Source: Terrimonas sp.
Lineage (GTDB): Bacteria; Bacteroidota; Bacteroidia; Chitinophagales; Chitinophagaceae
Reading direction: 5' to 3'
Assembly: GCA_016125075.1 (NCBI GenBank)
Contig: WGMO01000026.1
Coordinates: 1 to 64,000, forward strand
Length of the DNA: 64,000 nucleotides
Position numbers and translations under genes: made by a program. Below the pieces are notes generated by a model, which made no database searches, was not told where the DNA came from, and saw nothing but the letters and a program-made list of their open reading frames with translations. This document shows positions 40,989 to 50,770 of this stretch, one piece after another; position 1 is the stretch's first letter; each line of letters opens with the position of its first letter.

Positions 40989-43802
40989 ATGGCAGAAACA
41001 ACAACACCAAGGTTAATGGCAGCGGCCAAAGAGTTCAACATCGGTAAGGATACACTGGTGGACTTTTTGGTGGGCAAAGGATTTAGTAAGAATGACCTGA
41101 AACCTACGGCAAAGCTTTCGGAAGAAATGTACCGTTCTTTACAGCAGGAATTCCAAAGCGATAAGGTCGCTAAACTCAAAAGCGACCAGATCGACCTGCC
41201 CAAAGGCGGGCCGGCAGAAGCCAGGAAGAAAAAAGAAGATGAGGAAGTCCTGTTCAAGAAAGAAGATACCAAGCCTGCAAAAGAGAAGAAAGCAGAACCC
41301 GTAGAAGAAGTCAGGGAAGAAAAAGCGGTCGAAAAACCAACAGAAGAAAAAGAAGTCGTGAAGATCGAAGCGGGGCCAATAGAAGGCCCGAAAGTGCTGG
41401 ATAAAATTGATCTTTCCAATATCGACTCTTCTACCCGACCCAAGAAATCCGCCAAAAAGAAAGAGACCAAAGAAGAAAAAGCCAAAGAGGAAAAAGAAGA
41501 AGAAAAGAAACCGGCTGCTAAAAAGAAAACGAAAAAAGAAGAAAAACCGGTTGAAGAAGAAACGCCGGCAGCGGAAGTAAAAGAGGAACCTGCAGAAGAA
41601 CTGCCCCCGGTTGTGGAGAATATCAAGGCTAAAAAGATCGAAGGTCCTAAGGTTTTAGGGAAAATTGATCTCCCGGTTGACAGCGATACCAGGCCTAAAA
41701 AAGACGAAAAACGCAAACGGAAACGTATCCCCATTGAGAAGAAGGATGAAAAAGGCCCTAAAAAGGATGATGGGTTTAAGAAAGACGGACGATTTAGCCG
41801 TGGCCCCGGTGACAGGCGCCCGGGACAACCCCAAACATCCGGACCTGGTGGCAGAAGGGACCGTCGCAGGGATGTAAAAGAGATTGACGAAAAAGAGATC
41901 CAGGAAAAAATCAAGGAAACCCAGGCCAAACTGGCGGGAGCCGGCGGCAGGGGCAAAAGCCTCAAAGCTAAATACCGCAAGGCAAAAAGAGACGAGATGG
42001 CCGAGGCCATGGGAGGAGAATCGGAAGAAGATACAAAACTGCAACTCACCGAATTCATCAGTGTCAGTGAATTGGCCAACCTGATGGATGTAAGCTTTGC
42101 CGATGTGATCAGCAAATGTATGGGTCTCGGAATCATGGTATCGATTAACCAGCGCCTTGACGCCGAAGTGATAGAACTGGTGGCCAGCGAATTTGGCCAT
42201 GACGTCGAGTTTATCGATATGGAAAAGCAGATGGAGATGGAAGAGATTGATGAAGGGGATGAAGAGGAAGAACTCCAATTCCGCTCACCGATCGTTACGA
42301 TCATGGGTCACGTTGACCATGGTAAGACCTCCCTGCTTGACTATATCAGAAGCGCCAACGTAGTAGCCGGTGAAGCCGGGGGAATTACCCAGCATATCGG
42401 CGCCTACCAGGTTACCCTGCCCAATGGCAAGGTGATCACTTTCCTCGATACGCCCGGTCACGAAGCCTTTACAGCCATGCGGGCAAGGGGTGCCAAAGTA
42501 ACCGATATTGCCGTTATTGTAGTAGCGGCCGATGATGCCGTGATGCCGCAAACCAGGGAGGCGATCAGCCACGCCCAGGCTGCCGGTGTACCGATGATCT
42601 TTGCGGTCAATAAAATCGATAAAGATGGGGCCAATCCCCAGAAAATATATGAGCAACTGTCGGGGATGAACATCCTGGTGGAAGAATGGGGCGGTAAGTT
42701 CCAAAGCCAGGAATTGTCGGCCAAACAGGGGCTCAATGTGGACCTTTTACTGGAAAAAATATTGCTTGAAGCCGAACTCCTCGACCTGAAAGCCAACCCC
42801 GACCGGGAAGGTTCCGGTACGATCATCGAAGCTTCACTCGATAAAGGCCGTGGCTATGTGGCAACCCTGCTCGTGCAGAACGGTACGCTGAGAGTCGGCG
42901 ACCTCGTGGTTTCCGGCCAGTATTATGGTCGTGTGAAAGCCATGTTCAATGAAAGGAACAAAAAGATTGATGAAGCCGGGCCTTCGGCACCGGCACTGAT
43001 ACTGGGATTAAACGGAGCCCCCCAGGCCGGTGAAAAATTCAAGGTCTATGAAGACGAGGCAGAGGCCAAGGATATTGCCAACCGGCGTGCCCAGATCCTG
43101 CGTGAGCAGGGAATGCGGACCAAGAAACATATTACGCTGGATGAGATCGGAAGAAGGCTGGCCCTTGGTAATTTCAAGGAACTGAATGTGATCATCAAAG
43201 GTGATGTGGATGGTTCTGTTGAGGCCCTGAGTGATAGTTTACAGAAACTGAGTACCGAAGAGATTGTTGTAAAAGTGATCCATAAGGCGGTAGGCCAGAT
43301 CAATGAAACGGATGTGACCCTGGCCAATGCATCGGATGCCATCATCCTTGGATTCAATGTACGTCCTTCCCTGCAGGCCGCCCGACTGGCCGACCAGGAA
43401 GCGATTGAGATCAAGACCTATTCCGTTATCTATAATGCCATCGAAGAGATCAAGAGTGCGATGGAAGGAATGCTGGAGCCTACGGTCAAAGAAAAGATCG
43501 TTGCGAATGTGGAAGTGAGGGAAGTATTCAGGTTTGACAAGGCCATTGTGGCGGGTTGTTATGTGAGGGACGGAAAGATGAAACGTGATTCGAAAGTCCG
43601 CCTGATCCGCGATGGTATCGTAGTATACCCCACGGGAGAAGGCGCCAGCGCAGAATTGGCTTCCTTAAAACGATTTAAAGATGATGTGAAAGAAGTGCAA
43701 TCGGGTATGGAATGTGGTTTGACGATCAAAAATTATCAGGACCTGAAAGTGGGTGATGTGGTGGAGGCTTATGAAGAAGAAGAAGTGAAACGTACACTTT
43801 AA
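40989..43802 (+). CDS. infB: Translation initiation factor IF-2
   Basis: 937 residues. IF2_N-like domain (about 3-55), a long Lys/Glu-rich linker with two IEGPKVL(D/G)KIDL repeats (about 133-145 and 217-229), a second IF2_N part around [19 protein letters not shown], then the GTPase core: [16 protein letters not shown] (G1), DTPGHEAF (G3), NKIDKDG (G4), and domains II to IV. It delivers initiator tRNA to the 30S subunit. Third gene of the operon. Confidence 0.97.
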   Translation: MAETTTPRLMAAAKEFNIGKDTLVDFLVGKGFSKNDLKPTAKLSEEMYRSLQQEFQSDKVAKLKSDQIDLPKGGPAEARKKKEDEEVLFKKEDTKPAKEKKAEPVEEVREEKAVEKPTEEKEVVKIEAGPIEGPKVLDKIDLSNIDSSTRPKKSAKKKETKEEKAKEEKEEEKKPAAKKKTKKEEKPVEEETPAAEVKEEPAEELPPVVENIKAKKIEGPKVLGKIDLPVDSDTRPKKDEKRKRKRIPIEKKDEKGPKKDDGFKKDGRFSRGPGDRRPGQPQTSGPGGRRDRRRDVKEIDEKEIQEKIKETQAKLAGAGGRGKSLKAKYRKAKRDEMAEAMGGESEEDTKLQLTEFISVSELANLMDVSFADVISKCMGLGIMVSINQRLDAEVIELVASEFGHDVEFIDMEKQMEMEEIDEGDEEEELQFRSPIVTIMGHVDHGKTSLLDYIRSANVVAGEAGGITQHIGAYQVTLPNGKVITFLDTPGHEAFTAMRARGAKVTDIAVIVVAADDAVMPQTREAISHAQAAGVPMIFAVNKIDKDGANPQKIYEQLSGMNILVEEWGGKFQSQELSAKQGLNVDLLLEKILLEAELLDLKANPDREGSGTIIEASLDKGRGYVATLLVQNGTLRVGDLVVSGQYYGRVKAMFNERNKKIDEAGPSAPALILGLNGAPQAGEKFKVYEDEAEAKDIANRRAQILREQGMRTKKHITLDEIGRRLALGNFKELNVIIKGDVDGSVEALSDSLQKLSTEEIVVKVIHKAVGQINETDVTLANASDAIILGFNVRPSLQAARLADQEAIEIKTYSVIYNAIEEIKSAMEGMLEPTVKEKIVANVEVREVFRFDKAIVAGCYVRDGKMKRDSKVRLIRDGIVVYPTGEGASAELASLKRFKDDVKEVQSGMECGLTIKNYQDLKVGDVVEAYEEEEVKRTL

Positions 43803-43867
43803 ACCTTACCGGGTCTAATTCTTTGTTAAATACTCCTCTTCGCACTGCATAAAACAGGTGTGATTAA

Positions 43868-43875
43868 TACTTTTG
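43868..43875 (+). promoter_or_regulatory. -7 box upstream of the SurA-like gene
   Basis: TACTTTTG matches TAnnTTTG and lies 45 nt before the start codon; I see no clear -33 TTTG at the right distance. Confidence 0.4.
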
Positions 43876-43919
43876 AAAACTGGTAAGTGACAACTTATCG
43901 CTTTTTTAAATTTCTATAC

Positions 43920-45284
43920 ATGAAAAGGACGGCATTATTTCTTTGTTTTTTATTGATTACACTCTTTTCTTTTGCACAGCAATATAAAGTTGTGGCCGAT
44001 AAAATCCTGGGCGTGGTGGGTGACAGGGTAATCCTTTTTTCTGACATCAAGAATACCATTGATGATGCTAAAAGACAGGGCAGGGAAATTCCCGAAGGGG
44101 CAGAATGTTCGATCATGGAACAGGCCCTGGTTTCAAAAGTACTGATGCTCCAGGCAGAAAAGGATTCATTACCGGTCAGCGATGAGGATGTGGAAGCCGA
44201 CCTGGATCAGCGGGTAAGGATGTTCATCAGGCAATACGGGTCGCAACAGGTACTGGAAGAGATTGCAGGGAAAACCATTTACCAGATCAAGGACGAGGCC
44301 AGGGAATCGGTTCGGGAAAACAAACTGGCAGAAGCGATGCAGCGCAAGATCGTGGAAAACGTGCATATTACTCCCAATGAAGTGAAAGCCTATTATGAAA
44401 AGATCCCCAAGGACAGCCTGCCTTTCTTTGAATCGGAACTGGAGATCTGCCAGATCATCATGTATCCCAAAGCCAACCGGGACCTTGAAAAATATATTGT
44501 AGACGAACTCAATAACTATAAACGGCAGGTTGAATTGAAGATTACGAGTTTTGATCAGCTCGCCAAACGCTACTCTGAAGATCCCGGGAGTAAGGACCGG
44601 GGCGGGGAATACCAGTTGAACAGAAACGAAAAAGGGACCTGGGACCCGGCCTTCCTGGCAATGGCCTTTCGTTTGAAACCCGGAGAGATATCTGCTCCTT
44701 TCAAATCAAAATTCGGTTACCATATTATGCAATTGGTGGAGCGTAATGGTGATGATGCTATCGTAAGGCATATCTTAAGGATACCTGTTCCCACTGACGG
44801 GGAAATCCAGGAGACCGTCAATAAACTGGATACGGTCCGGTCAAAAATCATTGCCGGTAACACTGCATTTGCCGAAGCGGCTTCTAAATATTCTGAAGAT
44901 GAGGCAGCCAAGTTCCAGGGCCCCTGTGTGCTGGGAAGAGATGGCTCAACCTATGTCACCATCGACCAATTGGATAAAGACCTTGTACTGATGCTGGACA
45001 AAATGAAAGTGGGGGAATATTCACAACCCGTGGTCTATGATGATAATGGTAAGAAAGCGGTCAGGATCGTTTATTACAAATCCCGCAGCGAACCCCACCG
45101 GCTTAATTTACAGGACGACTACAACAAGATTGCACAGGCCGCCCTTGAAGAAAAGAAACAGCAGGAAGTGGAAAACTGGCTCATGAAAAAGATCCCTTCC
45201 TATTATATCATGCTGGCCGATGAGATACAATCCTGCGAACAGATCAGGAAATGGGCCGATGCCTCTTCGCAAAAGTCATTCTAA
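43920..45284 (+). CDS. SurA-like periplasmic peptidyl-prolyl isomerase
   Basis: 454 residues from ATG 43920. Signal peptide MKRTALFLCFLLITLFSFAQ, a SurA-type N-terminal chaperone region (about 22-160), and two rotamase (PpiC/parvulin) domains at about 165-275 and 278-385, visible as YSEDPGSKDRGGEYQLNRNE with FGYHIMQLVERNGD, and KYSEDEAAKFQGPCVLG. It should fold outer-membrane proteins such as the SusC barrels. Followed by a good terminator. Confidence 0.9.
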   Translation: MKRTALFLCFLLITLFSFAQQYKVVADKILGVVGDRVILFSDIKNTIDDAKRQGREIPEGAECSIMEQALVSKVLMLQAEKDSLPVSDEDVEADLDQRVRMFIRQYGSQQVLEEIAGKTIYQIKDEARESVRENKLAEAMQRKIVENVHITPNEVKAYYEKIPKDSLPFFESELEICQIIMYPKANRDLEKYIVDELNNYKRQVELKITSFDQLAKRYSEDPGSKDRGGEYQLNRNEKGTWDPAFLAMAFRLKPGEISAPFKSKFGYHIMQLVERNGDDAIVRHILRIPVPTDGEIQETVNKLDTVRSKIIAGNTAFAEAASKYSEDEAAKFQGPCVLGRDGSTYVTIDQLDKDLVLMLDKMKVGEYSQPVVYDDNGKKAVRIVYYKSRSEPHRLNLQDDYNKIAQAALEEKKQQEVENWLMKKIPSYYIMLADEIQSCEQIRKWADASSQKSF

Positions 45285-45310
45285 GCTGTCATAACATGCA
45301 CAAAATCATT

Positions 45311-45336
45311 AACCCTTCGATTGAAGGGTTTTTTAT
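45311..45336 (+). terminator. Terminator after the SurA-like gene
   Basis: AACCCTTC (45311-45318), loop GATT, GAAGGGTT (45323-45330), followed by TTTTATTTT. Confidence 0.85.
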
Positions 45337-45393
45337 TTTCATGATTAAAGACAGCGTGCCGGTTCAAAGAACTAAATTTTCCCATTTTAACCC

Positions 45394-45401
45394 TACCTTT
45401 G
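45394..45401 (+). promoter_or_regulatory. -7 box of the purF-type gene
   Basis: TACCTTTG matches TAnnTTTG and lies 28 nt before the start codon. The -33 element is not clear. Confidence 0.45.
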
Positions 45402-45428
45402 CGGCTTCTCTACAAGGGGTTATAATAC

Positions 45429-47276
45429 ATGAGTGATCCAATAAAGCACGAATGCGGCCTGGCATTCATCCGGTTACGTAAATCCTTTTCATACTACAAA
45501 CAAAAGTATGGCACCGTAATGTGGGGCCTGAACAAGCTTTACCTGCTCATGGAGAAGCAGCATAACCGTGGCCAGGATGGCGCAGGTATTGCAACTGTGA
45601 AACTGAATACAGAGCCCGGATACCCCTTTCTTCACCGAATACGGAGTAATGCCAACCAGCCCATTGCCGATATATTCCAGCAGATCGGCGAAGAAATAAG
45701 GGAACTGGAGCGATACCATCCCGATATCCGGAACCATGCAGGCCTGATGAAGGGGCATGTAAGGTTCCTCGGGGAGATCATGCTGGGCCACCTGCGCTAT
45801 GGCACCCAGGGTAAGAATAAACTGGAATATTGTCATCCCTTCATCAACCGCGATACGATCCCAACCCGCAACCTGGCCCTGGCCGGGAATTTTAATCTTG
45901 TGAATACCGATGAGCTATTCGCATTGATCGGAAAGGAACCCAATGAAAATGAAAGATTCAGCGATCTCGCTGCCATGATCGAAGTGATGTACACCTTCCT
46001 GTGCAGGACAGATGAAGAATCACCAGCCCGTCTTGATATCAAAAAAGTGTTGAAAAAAGCCCTGCCCCTGTTTGACGGCGGTTTTCATGTAGGCGGTATG
46101 ACCGGCGACGGTACGGGATTTGTTTTTCGCGATGCACACGGTATCCGTCCCTCTTATTATTATATCAATGATGAAGTGGTGGTGGCCGCCTCGGAAAGGG
46201 CAGCCATCAGGACCGCCTTTAATGTCGGTGAAAATGAAGTGAAGGAACTGATGCCCGGACGGGCACTGATCGTGAATGAAATGGGCGAGATCGAGATCGC
46301 ACAGATCCTTGAACCAAAAGAAAGAAAGGCCTGTAGTTTTGAAAGAATCTATTTTTCCAGGGGCAGTGATGAAAAGATCTATAAAGAACGAATTGCCCTG
46401 GGGTACCACCTGAGCGAACAGGTACTGAATGCCATCAACCACGACCTCAAGCATACCATCTTCTCCTTTATCCCGAATACAGCCGAAACTGCATTCCTGG
46501 GTCTTCAAAAGGGGCTGGAGGATTATATGAATAATATCAAGATCGAAAGGATTATGTCCTGGGGAAAGGATTATGATGAGGAAAAACTGTCGGAAATGAT
46601 CAACCGGAAGGTGAGGGTGGAAAAGATCGCCATCAAAGACGTTAAGATGCGCACTTTTATCACTGAAGATGCCAACCGGAGCGAAATGGTACAGCACGTA
46701 TATGATATCACATATGGCACGGTGCGCAAAGGGGTGGATACACTGGTGGTGATCGATGACTCCATTGTCAGGGGCACCACGCTCAGGGAAAGTATCATTC
46801 GTATGCTCTCCCGCCTCGAACCTAAAAAGATCATTGTCGTCTCCTCCTGCCCGCAGATCCGTTACCCGGATTGCTATGGAATTGATATGAGCAAGATGGG
46901 TGATTTTGTCGCCTTCCAGGCCATCGTATCCCTGCTGAAGGAAAAAGGCAAAGAAGTGTACCTGGATGAAGCCTACAGGGAGTGTAAGGAACTGTTACGC
47001 AGCAACCGCCTCCACGAAAAAAATGTGGTGAAGCAAATTTATAAGGCATTCACGATAGAAGAGATCACCAATAAGATCGCACAACTCATCACCCCGCCCG
47101 ATCTTTCCATTCCCGTACAGGTCATTTACCAGACCATCGAGTCCTTACATGCTTCCTGCCCCGGAAATTTAGGGGATTGGTATTTCACCGGCGATTACCC
47201 CACACCCGGTGGGAACAAGGTGGTGAACAAAGCATTCATGAACTATTATGAGGGCAAGAACGTCAGGGGTTACTAA
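45429..47276 (+). CDS. Amidophosphoribosyltransferase (PurF-type)
   Basis: 615 residues. Class II glutamine amidotransferase domain at the N-terminus with candidate catalytic Cys9 after a short leader (MSDPIKHECGLAFIRL), HNRGQDGAG and the GTQGKNKLEYCHPF region, then a type I phosphoribosyltransferase domain with VVIDDSIVRGTTLR (PRPP loop, about 438-451) and MRTFITEDANR. It should catalyse the first committed step of purine synthesis. It is longer than the usual 470-500 residues, with additional sequence at the C-terminus. A paralogous amidotransferase with another acceptor cannot be excluded. Confidence 0.85.
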   Translation: MSDPIKHECGLAFIRLRKSFSYYKQKYGTVMWGLNKLYLLMEKQHNRGQDGAGIATVKLNTEPGYPFLHRIRSNANQPIADIFQQIGEEIRELERYHPDIRNHAGLMKGHVRFLGEIMLGHLRYGTQGKNKLEYCHPFINRDTIPTRNLALAGNFNLVNTDELFALIGKEPNENERFSDLAAMIEVMYTFLCRTDEESPARLDIKKVLKKALPLFDGGFHVGGMTGDGTGFVFRDAHGIRPSYYYINDEVVVAASERAAIRTAFNVGENEVKELMPGRALIVNEMGEIEIAQILEPKERKACSFERIYFSRGSDEKIYKERIALGYHLSEQVLNAINHDLKHTIFSFIPNTAETAFLGLQKGLEDYMNNIKIERIMSWGKDYDEEKLSEMINRKVRVEKIAIKDVKMRTFITEDANRSEMVQHVYDITYGTVRKGVDTLVVIDDSIVRGTTLRESIIRMLSRLEPKKIIVVSSCPQIRYPDCYGIDMSKMGDFVAFQAIVSLLKEKGKEVYLDEAYRECKELLRSNRLHEKNVVKQIYKAFTIEEITNKIAQLITPPDLSIPVQVIYQTIESLHASCPGNLGDWYFTGDYPTPGGNKVVNKAFMNYYEGKNVRGY

Positions 47277-47349
47277 ACAAATCAACATACCTTGAATCGG
47301 AAAGAAGTTTATTGCAGCAGGATTTTGTAATTTTATTCAAACGCTGCGA

Positions 47350-47847
47350 TTGAAAACCCTTTTGTTGATACGGCACGCCAAGAGTGACTGGCAGGATGCT
47401 TCCCTCTCTGATTTTGAACGGCCCCTCAATGAACGGGGAAGGAAAGATGCACCGGCCATGGCGGAACGTTTAAAAGAAAGGGATATCAGGGTCGATGTCC
47501 TGATCTCCAGCCCGGCAAAACGTGCCCGGAAAACGGCCGAACAATTTTCCCGCACGCTGAAAATAAACGGGGAAGGACTGATCCTGAAAACCGAGCTCTA
47601 TCTTGCTCCTGCTGATGAATTTTTTACCGTATTGGAGAGCCTGGGTGACCAGTTGGAATCTGTAGCTGTTTTTGCGCATAATCCCGGTATTACAGATTTT
47701 GCCAACGCTTTGACAGATGCCAGGGTCGATAATATCCCAACCTGCGGGATCTTTGCCGTATCGGTACAAACAAAGAAATGGTCCTCTTTCAGAAAAGCAA
47801 AAAAGGAGTTCCTCTTTTTTGATTACCCGAAAGCTAAATTGCTTTGA
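47350..47847 (+). CDS. SixA-type histidine phosphatase
   Basis: 165 residues from TTG 47350; no in-frame ATG precedes the conserved start. The phosphohistidine motif LLIRHAKSDW opens the protein, with SSPAKRARKTAE and the second histidine in VFAHNPGITDF. Members dephosphorylate phosphohistidine proteins or small phosphoesters. Its last 25 bp overlap the convergent glycosyltransferase gene. Confidence 0.88.
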   Translation: MKTLLLIRHAKSDWQDASLSDFERPLNERGRKDAPAMAERLKERDIRVDVLISSPAKRARKTAEQFSRTLKINGEGLILKTELYLAPADEFFTVLESLGDQLESVAVFAHNPGITDFANALTDARVDNIPTCGIFAVSVQTKKWSSFRKAKKEFLFFDYPKAKLL

Positions 47848-48962
47848 GGGTGTTTGATGGTTTCCAGTAATCCATCGAGGGCATCACTCAATAAATGGTT
47901 GACAGATGTTTCGTCAAAACGGTAGGGAAATTTACCCGCTTCTTCAAGACTTTTTTCAATTGAAAACCCATTCTGCGCGGTGGTAAAGGCAAATTTTTTT
48001 GCAAAGAGGTATTTCGCGAGGTAAACCTGTTCGGACTGGCCGGGTGTGGGCACCAGTATGGATTTTTTTTGAAGGATGGAAAGATCCATGATCGTGCTGT
48101 ATCCGCTCCGGCTGATGATCCACGCTGCTTTTTCAATCTCTGTTTTGAGTTCGGGCGTGGGCAGATGGTTATAAAAGGTCAGGTTTCCGGTAGAAGGTAT
48201 TAAGGTCGGGCTTCCCGGCACTCCCCGCACAACCGTGGCAGATCCCCGGTGATGGGATAATGATTCGATGATTATTTTTTCAAAGATGCTTCGTTGGGGC
48301 TCGGGCCCTGAAAGAAGTATCAATAGGCGATTCTTTTCTTCCTGGTTCAGGCTACTGGTAAACCTGCTGAGGGGGCCAACATAATGGGTAGGGCAACCGG
48401 GCATCTTTTTGGGATGAGAGAGTTTGCCCGCGAGGTTATGCTGACCGGGAAAATCAGGAATCCAGCAGGCAGAGAATTTTTCGATATGCCGGTAATTCAT
48501 AGCCCGGATAAAGGGTGCTATCGCCTGACCAAAAGGGGTTTGGATACTAAGTTGATGGGTCAGGAACACAGAGGGGATGGCGGGATGATGCAGACCGAAC
48601 CGGTTGTCGGAGATCACCGCATCCAGCTTTTCTTCGATGACTATCTTTTTAAGCCAGTCATTTTCCTGCCTGATCGCCCGTTTTATGGCCGGGATTTGCC
48701 GGATTAGCGCCAAAATGGTCTTGCTGCCATTGGATCCATACTTTATGTTATACCCGGGTAAATCAATGAATTGTAAACCCGGAAATTCAGATTTGAGTAA
48801 AACTACCTGTGTTTGAGTCCCTGCAACAATTACCCTGCATCCTTTTTGGCATAATTCTTTGATAATAGGTATACAACGGGTTGTATGGCCAAGACCCCAG
48901 TCAAGCGGCGCCACCAGGATGCTTTTTGCAGGGGGTTGATTTATGTTAATTTTTTCGGCCAT
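47823..48962 (-). CDS. Glycosyltransferase of the GT-B/GT28-like type
   Basis: 379 residues. The N-terminal half shows LVAPLDWGLGHTTRCIPII, the early loop typical of MurG/UGT-like GT-B enzymes; the C-terminal half carries the donor-binding pattern AAWIISRSGYSTIMDLSILQ then ILVPTPGQSEQVYLAKYLF. The acceptor is unknown; cell-envelope or secondary glycoside synthesis are possible. No membrane helix. It converges with sixA. Confidence 0.82.
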   Translation of the reverse strand: MAEKININQPPAKSILVAPLDWGLGHTTRCIPIIKELCQKGCRVIVAGTQTQVVLLKSEFPGLQFIDLPGYNIKYGSNGSKTILALIRQIPAIKRAIRQENDWLKKIVIEEKLDAVISDNRFGLHHPAIPSVFLTHQLSIQTPFGQAIAPFIRAMNYRHIEKFSACWIPDFPGQHNLAGKLSHPKKMPGCPTHYVGPLSRFTSSLNQEEKNRLLILLSGPEPQRSIFEKIIIESLSHHRGSATVVRGVPGSPTLIPSTGNLTFYNHLPTPELKTEIEKAAWIISRSGYSTIMDLSILQKKSILVPTPGQSEQVYLAKYLFAKKFAFTTAQNGFSIEKSLEEAGKFPYRFDETSVNHLLSDALDGLLETIKHPQSNLAFG

Positions 48963-49016
48963 TTCTTTGAAACATAATAAATTGACTCGAAATTAGTTTA
49001 AATTGAAAACCCATTT

Positions 49017-49160
49017 ATGATGCGAAAGAACAAAATATGGCTGGTATTGTTATTGACAGGTATGATTCTTGCTGCTGGTTGCCAGCGAAATTATTATACC
49101 ACAAAAGCCAAGGGAAATGATTGTGGTTGCCCCGCAAAAAAAGGAATGGTAGGTTATTAA
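49017..49160 (+). CDS. Tiny Cys-rich lipoprotein
   Basis: 47 residues from ATG 49017 (ATGATG). A full lipoprotein signal MMRKNKIWLVLLLTGMILA with lipobox AAGC (Cys22), then a 25-residue mature part containing DCGCPAKKG and ending MVGY. It lies 11 bp before the next small gene. Function unknown; tiny lipoproteins of this pattern appear near central genes in related bacteria, but I cannot name a family. Confidence 0.65.
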   Translation: MMRKNKIWLVLLLTGMILAAGCQRNYYTTKAKGNDCGCPAKKGMVGY

Positions 49161-49171
49161 ATTAATCTTTG

Positions 49172-49414
49172 ATGGAAAACCTGAACAGAGATTTGCTTGT
49201 CTTACTAAGAACCGAGTTCATGAACCCCGATGAACTGGAGCAGGAAGTCTCCTGTATCAACGATATCCTGCACTATGCAGAATCCCCCGAAAACTTTTGT
49301 ACCGCGCATGAACTGGTGGTACGCACAAAGATTACCCAAAAACCCCGCAAAATTTTAAAAGCCATCCGGCAGGTTGAATTAGCCCCATTTTATTTCCTGA
49401 TCAATAAAAACTAA
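49172..49414 (+). CDS. Conserved hypothetical small protein
   Basis: 80 residues from ATG 49172 (MENLNRDLLVLLRTEFMNPD). Acidic in the middle, predicted helical, with no membrane segment. It sits between the tiny lipoprotein and a convergent aminotransferase gene 4 bp after its stop. No domain recognised. Confidence 0.6.
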   Translation: MENLNRDLLVLLRTEFMNPDELEQEVSCINDILHYAESPENFCTAHELVVRTKITQKPRKILKAIRQVELAPFYFLINKN

Positions 49415-49418
49415 TACC

Positions 49419-50675
49419 TCAGGATAGTTTTTTTAGGGCACTACCCAGCTTTTCGATCATCATTCCGATCTCTTCTTTTTTACAGGTTCCCACACTCAAA
49501 CGGTACCAGGGCGATTTTTTATCAGCTCCGAATGCATGAAAGGGAACCACGGCGAGCCCGGCCTCATTCAGCAGGTAAGCGGTGACATCAGTTTGTGATG
49601 CCAGCATTTTTCCTTCCGTTGTTTTTTTACCGGTTGCATCAACTTTTATGGTCAGGTAGATGGCGGCTTCAGGGGCAATCGCATCCACCGGAAGGTTTTC
49701 TTCCTTTAACTGTATAAAACCCCTGTAGATGCCGTTTAATCTTTCCAGGATTTCATGCTTAAAATTGGAAAGGAATGCATCGATCGCTTCGGTTTGGTAT
49801 AAAAATTTTGCCACGGCTTTTTGTTCAGCCATGGGTGCCCAGGCACCGACATGGGTAAGGATCGAGCGCATTTTTTTCAACACTGGCTCCGGTCCCATAC
49901 TCCAGCCCACCCTGACCCCTGTGGCGGCAAAGACCTTGCTGATGGCATCAATAAACAGGGTGTAATCCCGCATGGCCGGTCTTAGGCTGACGGGATCAAA
50001 ATGCCTGATATCACCATAAGTGAGGTGCCAGTACATCTGGTCATAGAGGAGGTATAATTTTTTTTCATTTTCTTTCCGGGATGCGTTTTCTTCCAGCACC
50101 ATATCACAGATAGCTTCCAGTTCTGCTCTCCGGAAAGTGGTACCGGTAGGATTTTGCGGGGAACAGAGCGCAATCAGGCTGGCATTTTTTAAATGCGGTT
50201 TCAAATGACGGGCCGTCGGCATAAAATTATCCGAAGCCACTGTTTCAATCACCGTATGTTCTCCCTCTACAAAATGCGTGTAGTGGTTATTGTTCCAGGA
50301 AGGTACCGGGTAAATCACTTTTTCCCCTTTATCACAGATAGCCCGGTAAGCTGCATAGATCAGGGGGCGGCCACCGCCGGAAACCAGTATCTCCCCGGGG
50401 GCATAATCCAGCCCCTGCCTTTCTTTAATAAAACGGGCAATCGATTCCCGCAGGTCAAGATTGCCATCAGCGGCAGGATAATTTGTAAAATGATTCCGGT
50501 AGGCATCCACAATTGCATCTTCCAGTTCGCGGGGTATCGGGAAGATGGAAGGATCAAAATCGCCGACCGTAAAATTATAGATAGGTGTTCCCTGTTTTAT
50601 TTTTTCCCTTATTTCTCCTCCGAGTTTTACAATTTCAGAACCAATCAGCGTTTCTGCCAGGTGCGACAATTTCAT
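49419..50675 (-). CDS. PLP-dependent aminotransferase, class I/II (aspartate aminotransferase type)
   Basis: 418 residues from ATG 50675; the frame extends to a TTG at 50702, but the ATG precedes the conserved start. Fold type I motifs: FTVGDFDPSIFPIP, NYPAADGNLDLRESI, SPQNPTGTTF, YDQMYWHLTY and the PLP Lys247 in FIDAISKVFAATG with RVGWSMG after it. It probably transfers amino groups between an amino acid and a 2-oxo acid; the substrate cannot be fixed by eye. Confidence 0.9.
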   Translation of the reverse strand: MKLSHLAETLIGSEIVKLGGEIREKIKQGTPIYNFTVGDFDPSIFPIPRELEDAIVDAYRNHFTNYPAADGNLDLRESIARFIKERQGLDYAPGEILVSGGGRPLIYAAYRAICDKGEKVIYPVPSWNNNHYTHFVEGEHTVIETVASDNFMPTARHLKPHLKNASLIALCSPQNPTGTTFRRAELEAICDMVLEENASRKENEKKLYLLYDQMYWHLTYGDIRHFDPVSLRPAMRDYTLFIDAISKVFAATGVRVGWSMGPEPVLKKMRSILTHVGAWAPMAEQKAVAKFLYQTEAIDAFLSNFKHEILERLNGIYRGFIQLKEENLPVDAIAPEAAIYLTIKVDATGKKTTEGKMLASQTDVTAYLLNEAGLAVVPFHAFGADKKSPWYRLSVGTCKKEEIGMMIEKLGSALKKLS

Positions 50676-50719
50676 TTTTTCAATTTTAGTTTCTGTTTGC
50701 AAAATTAGCTGTAAAGCAT

Positions 50720-50741
50720 AAAACCCCCGCTCCTGCGGAGG
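50720..50741 (-). terminator. Terminator of the sortilin-like gene
   Basis: On the minus strand CCTCCGC (50735-50741) pairs with GCGGGGG (50724-50730), with loop AGGA, followed by TTTT. It lies 30 bp after the sortilin-like stop codon at 50771. Confidence 0.7.
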
Positions 50742-50770
50742 CTTATTCTGCCGGTAAATTCCACCAATGA

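Noticed and set aside
40973-42304. 443-codon open frame on the minus strand, Ser/Phe-rich
   Set aside because: It is exactly opposite infB and reads the Lys/Glu-rich linker backwards; the composition is an artefact.
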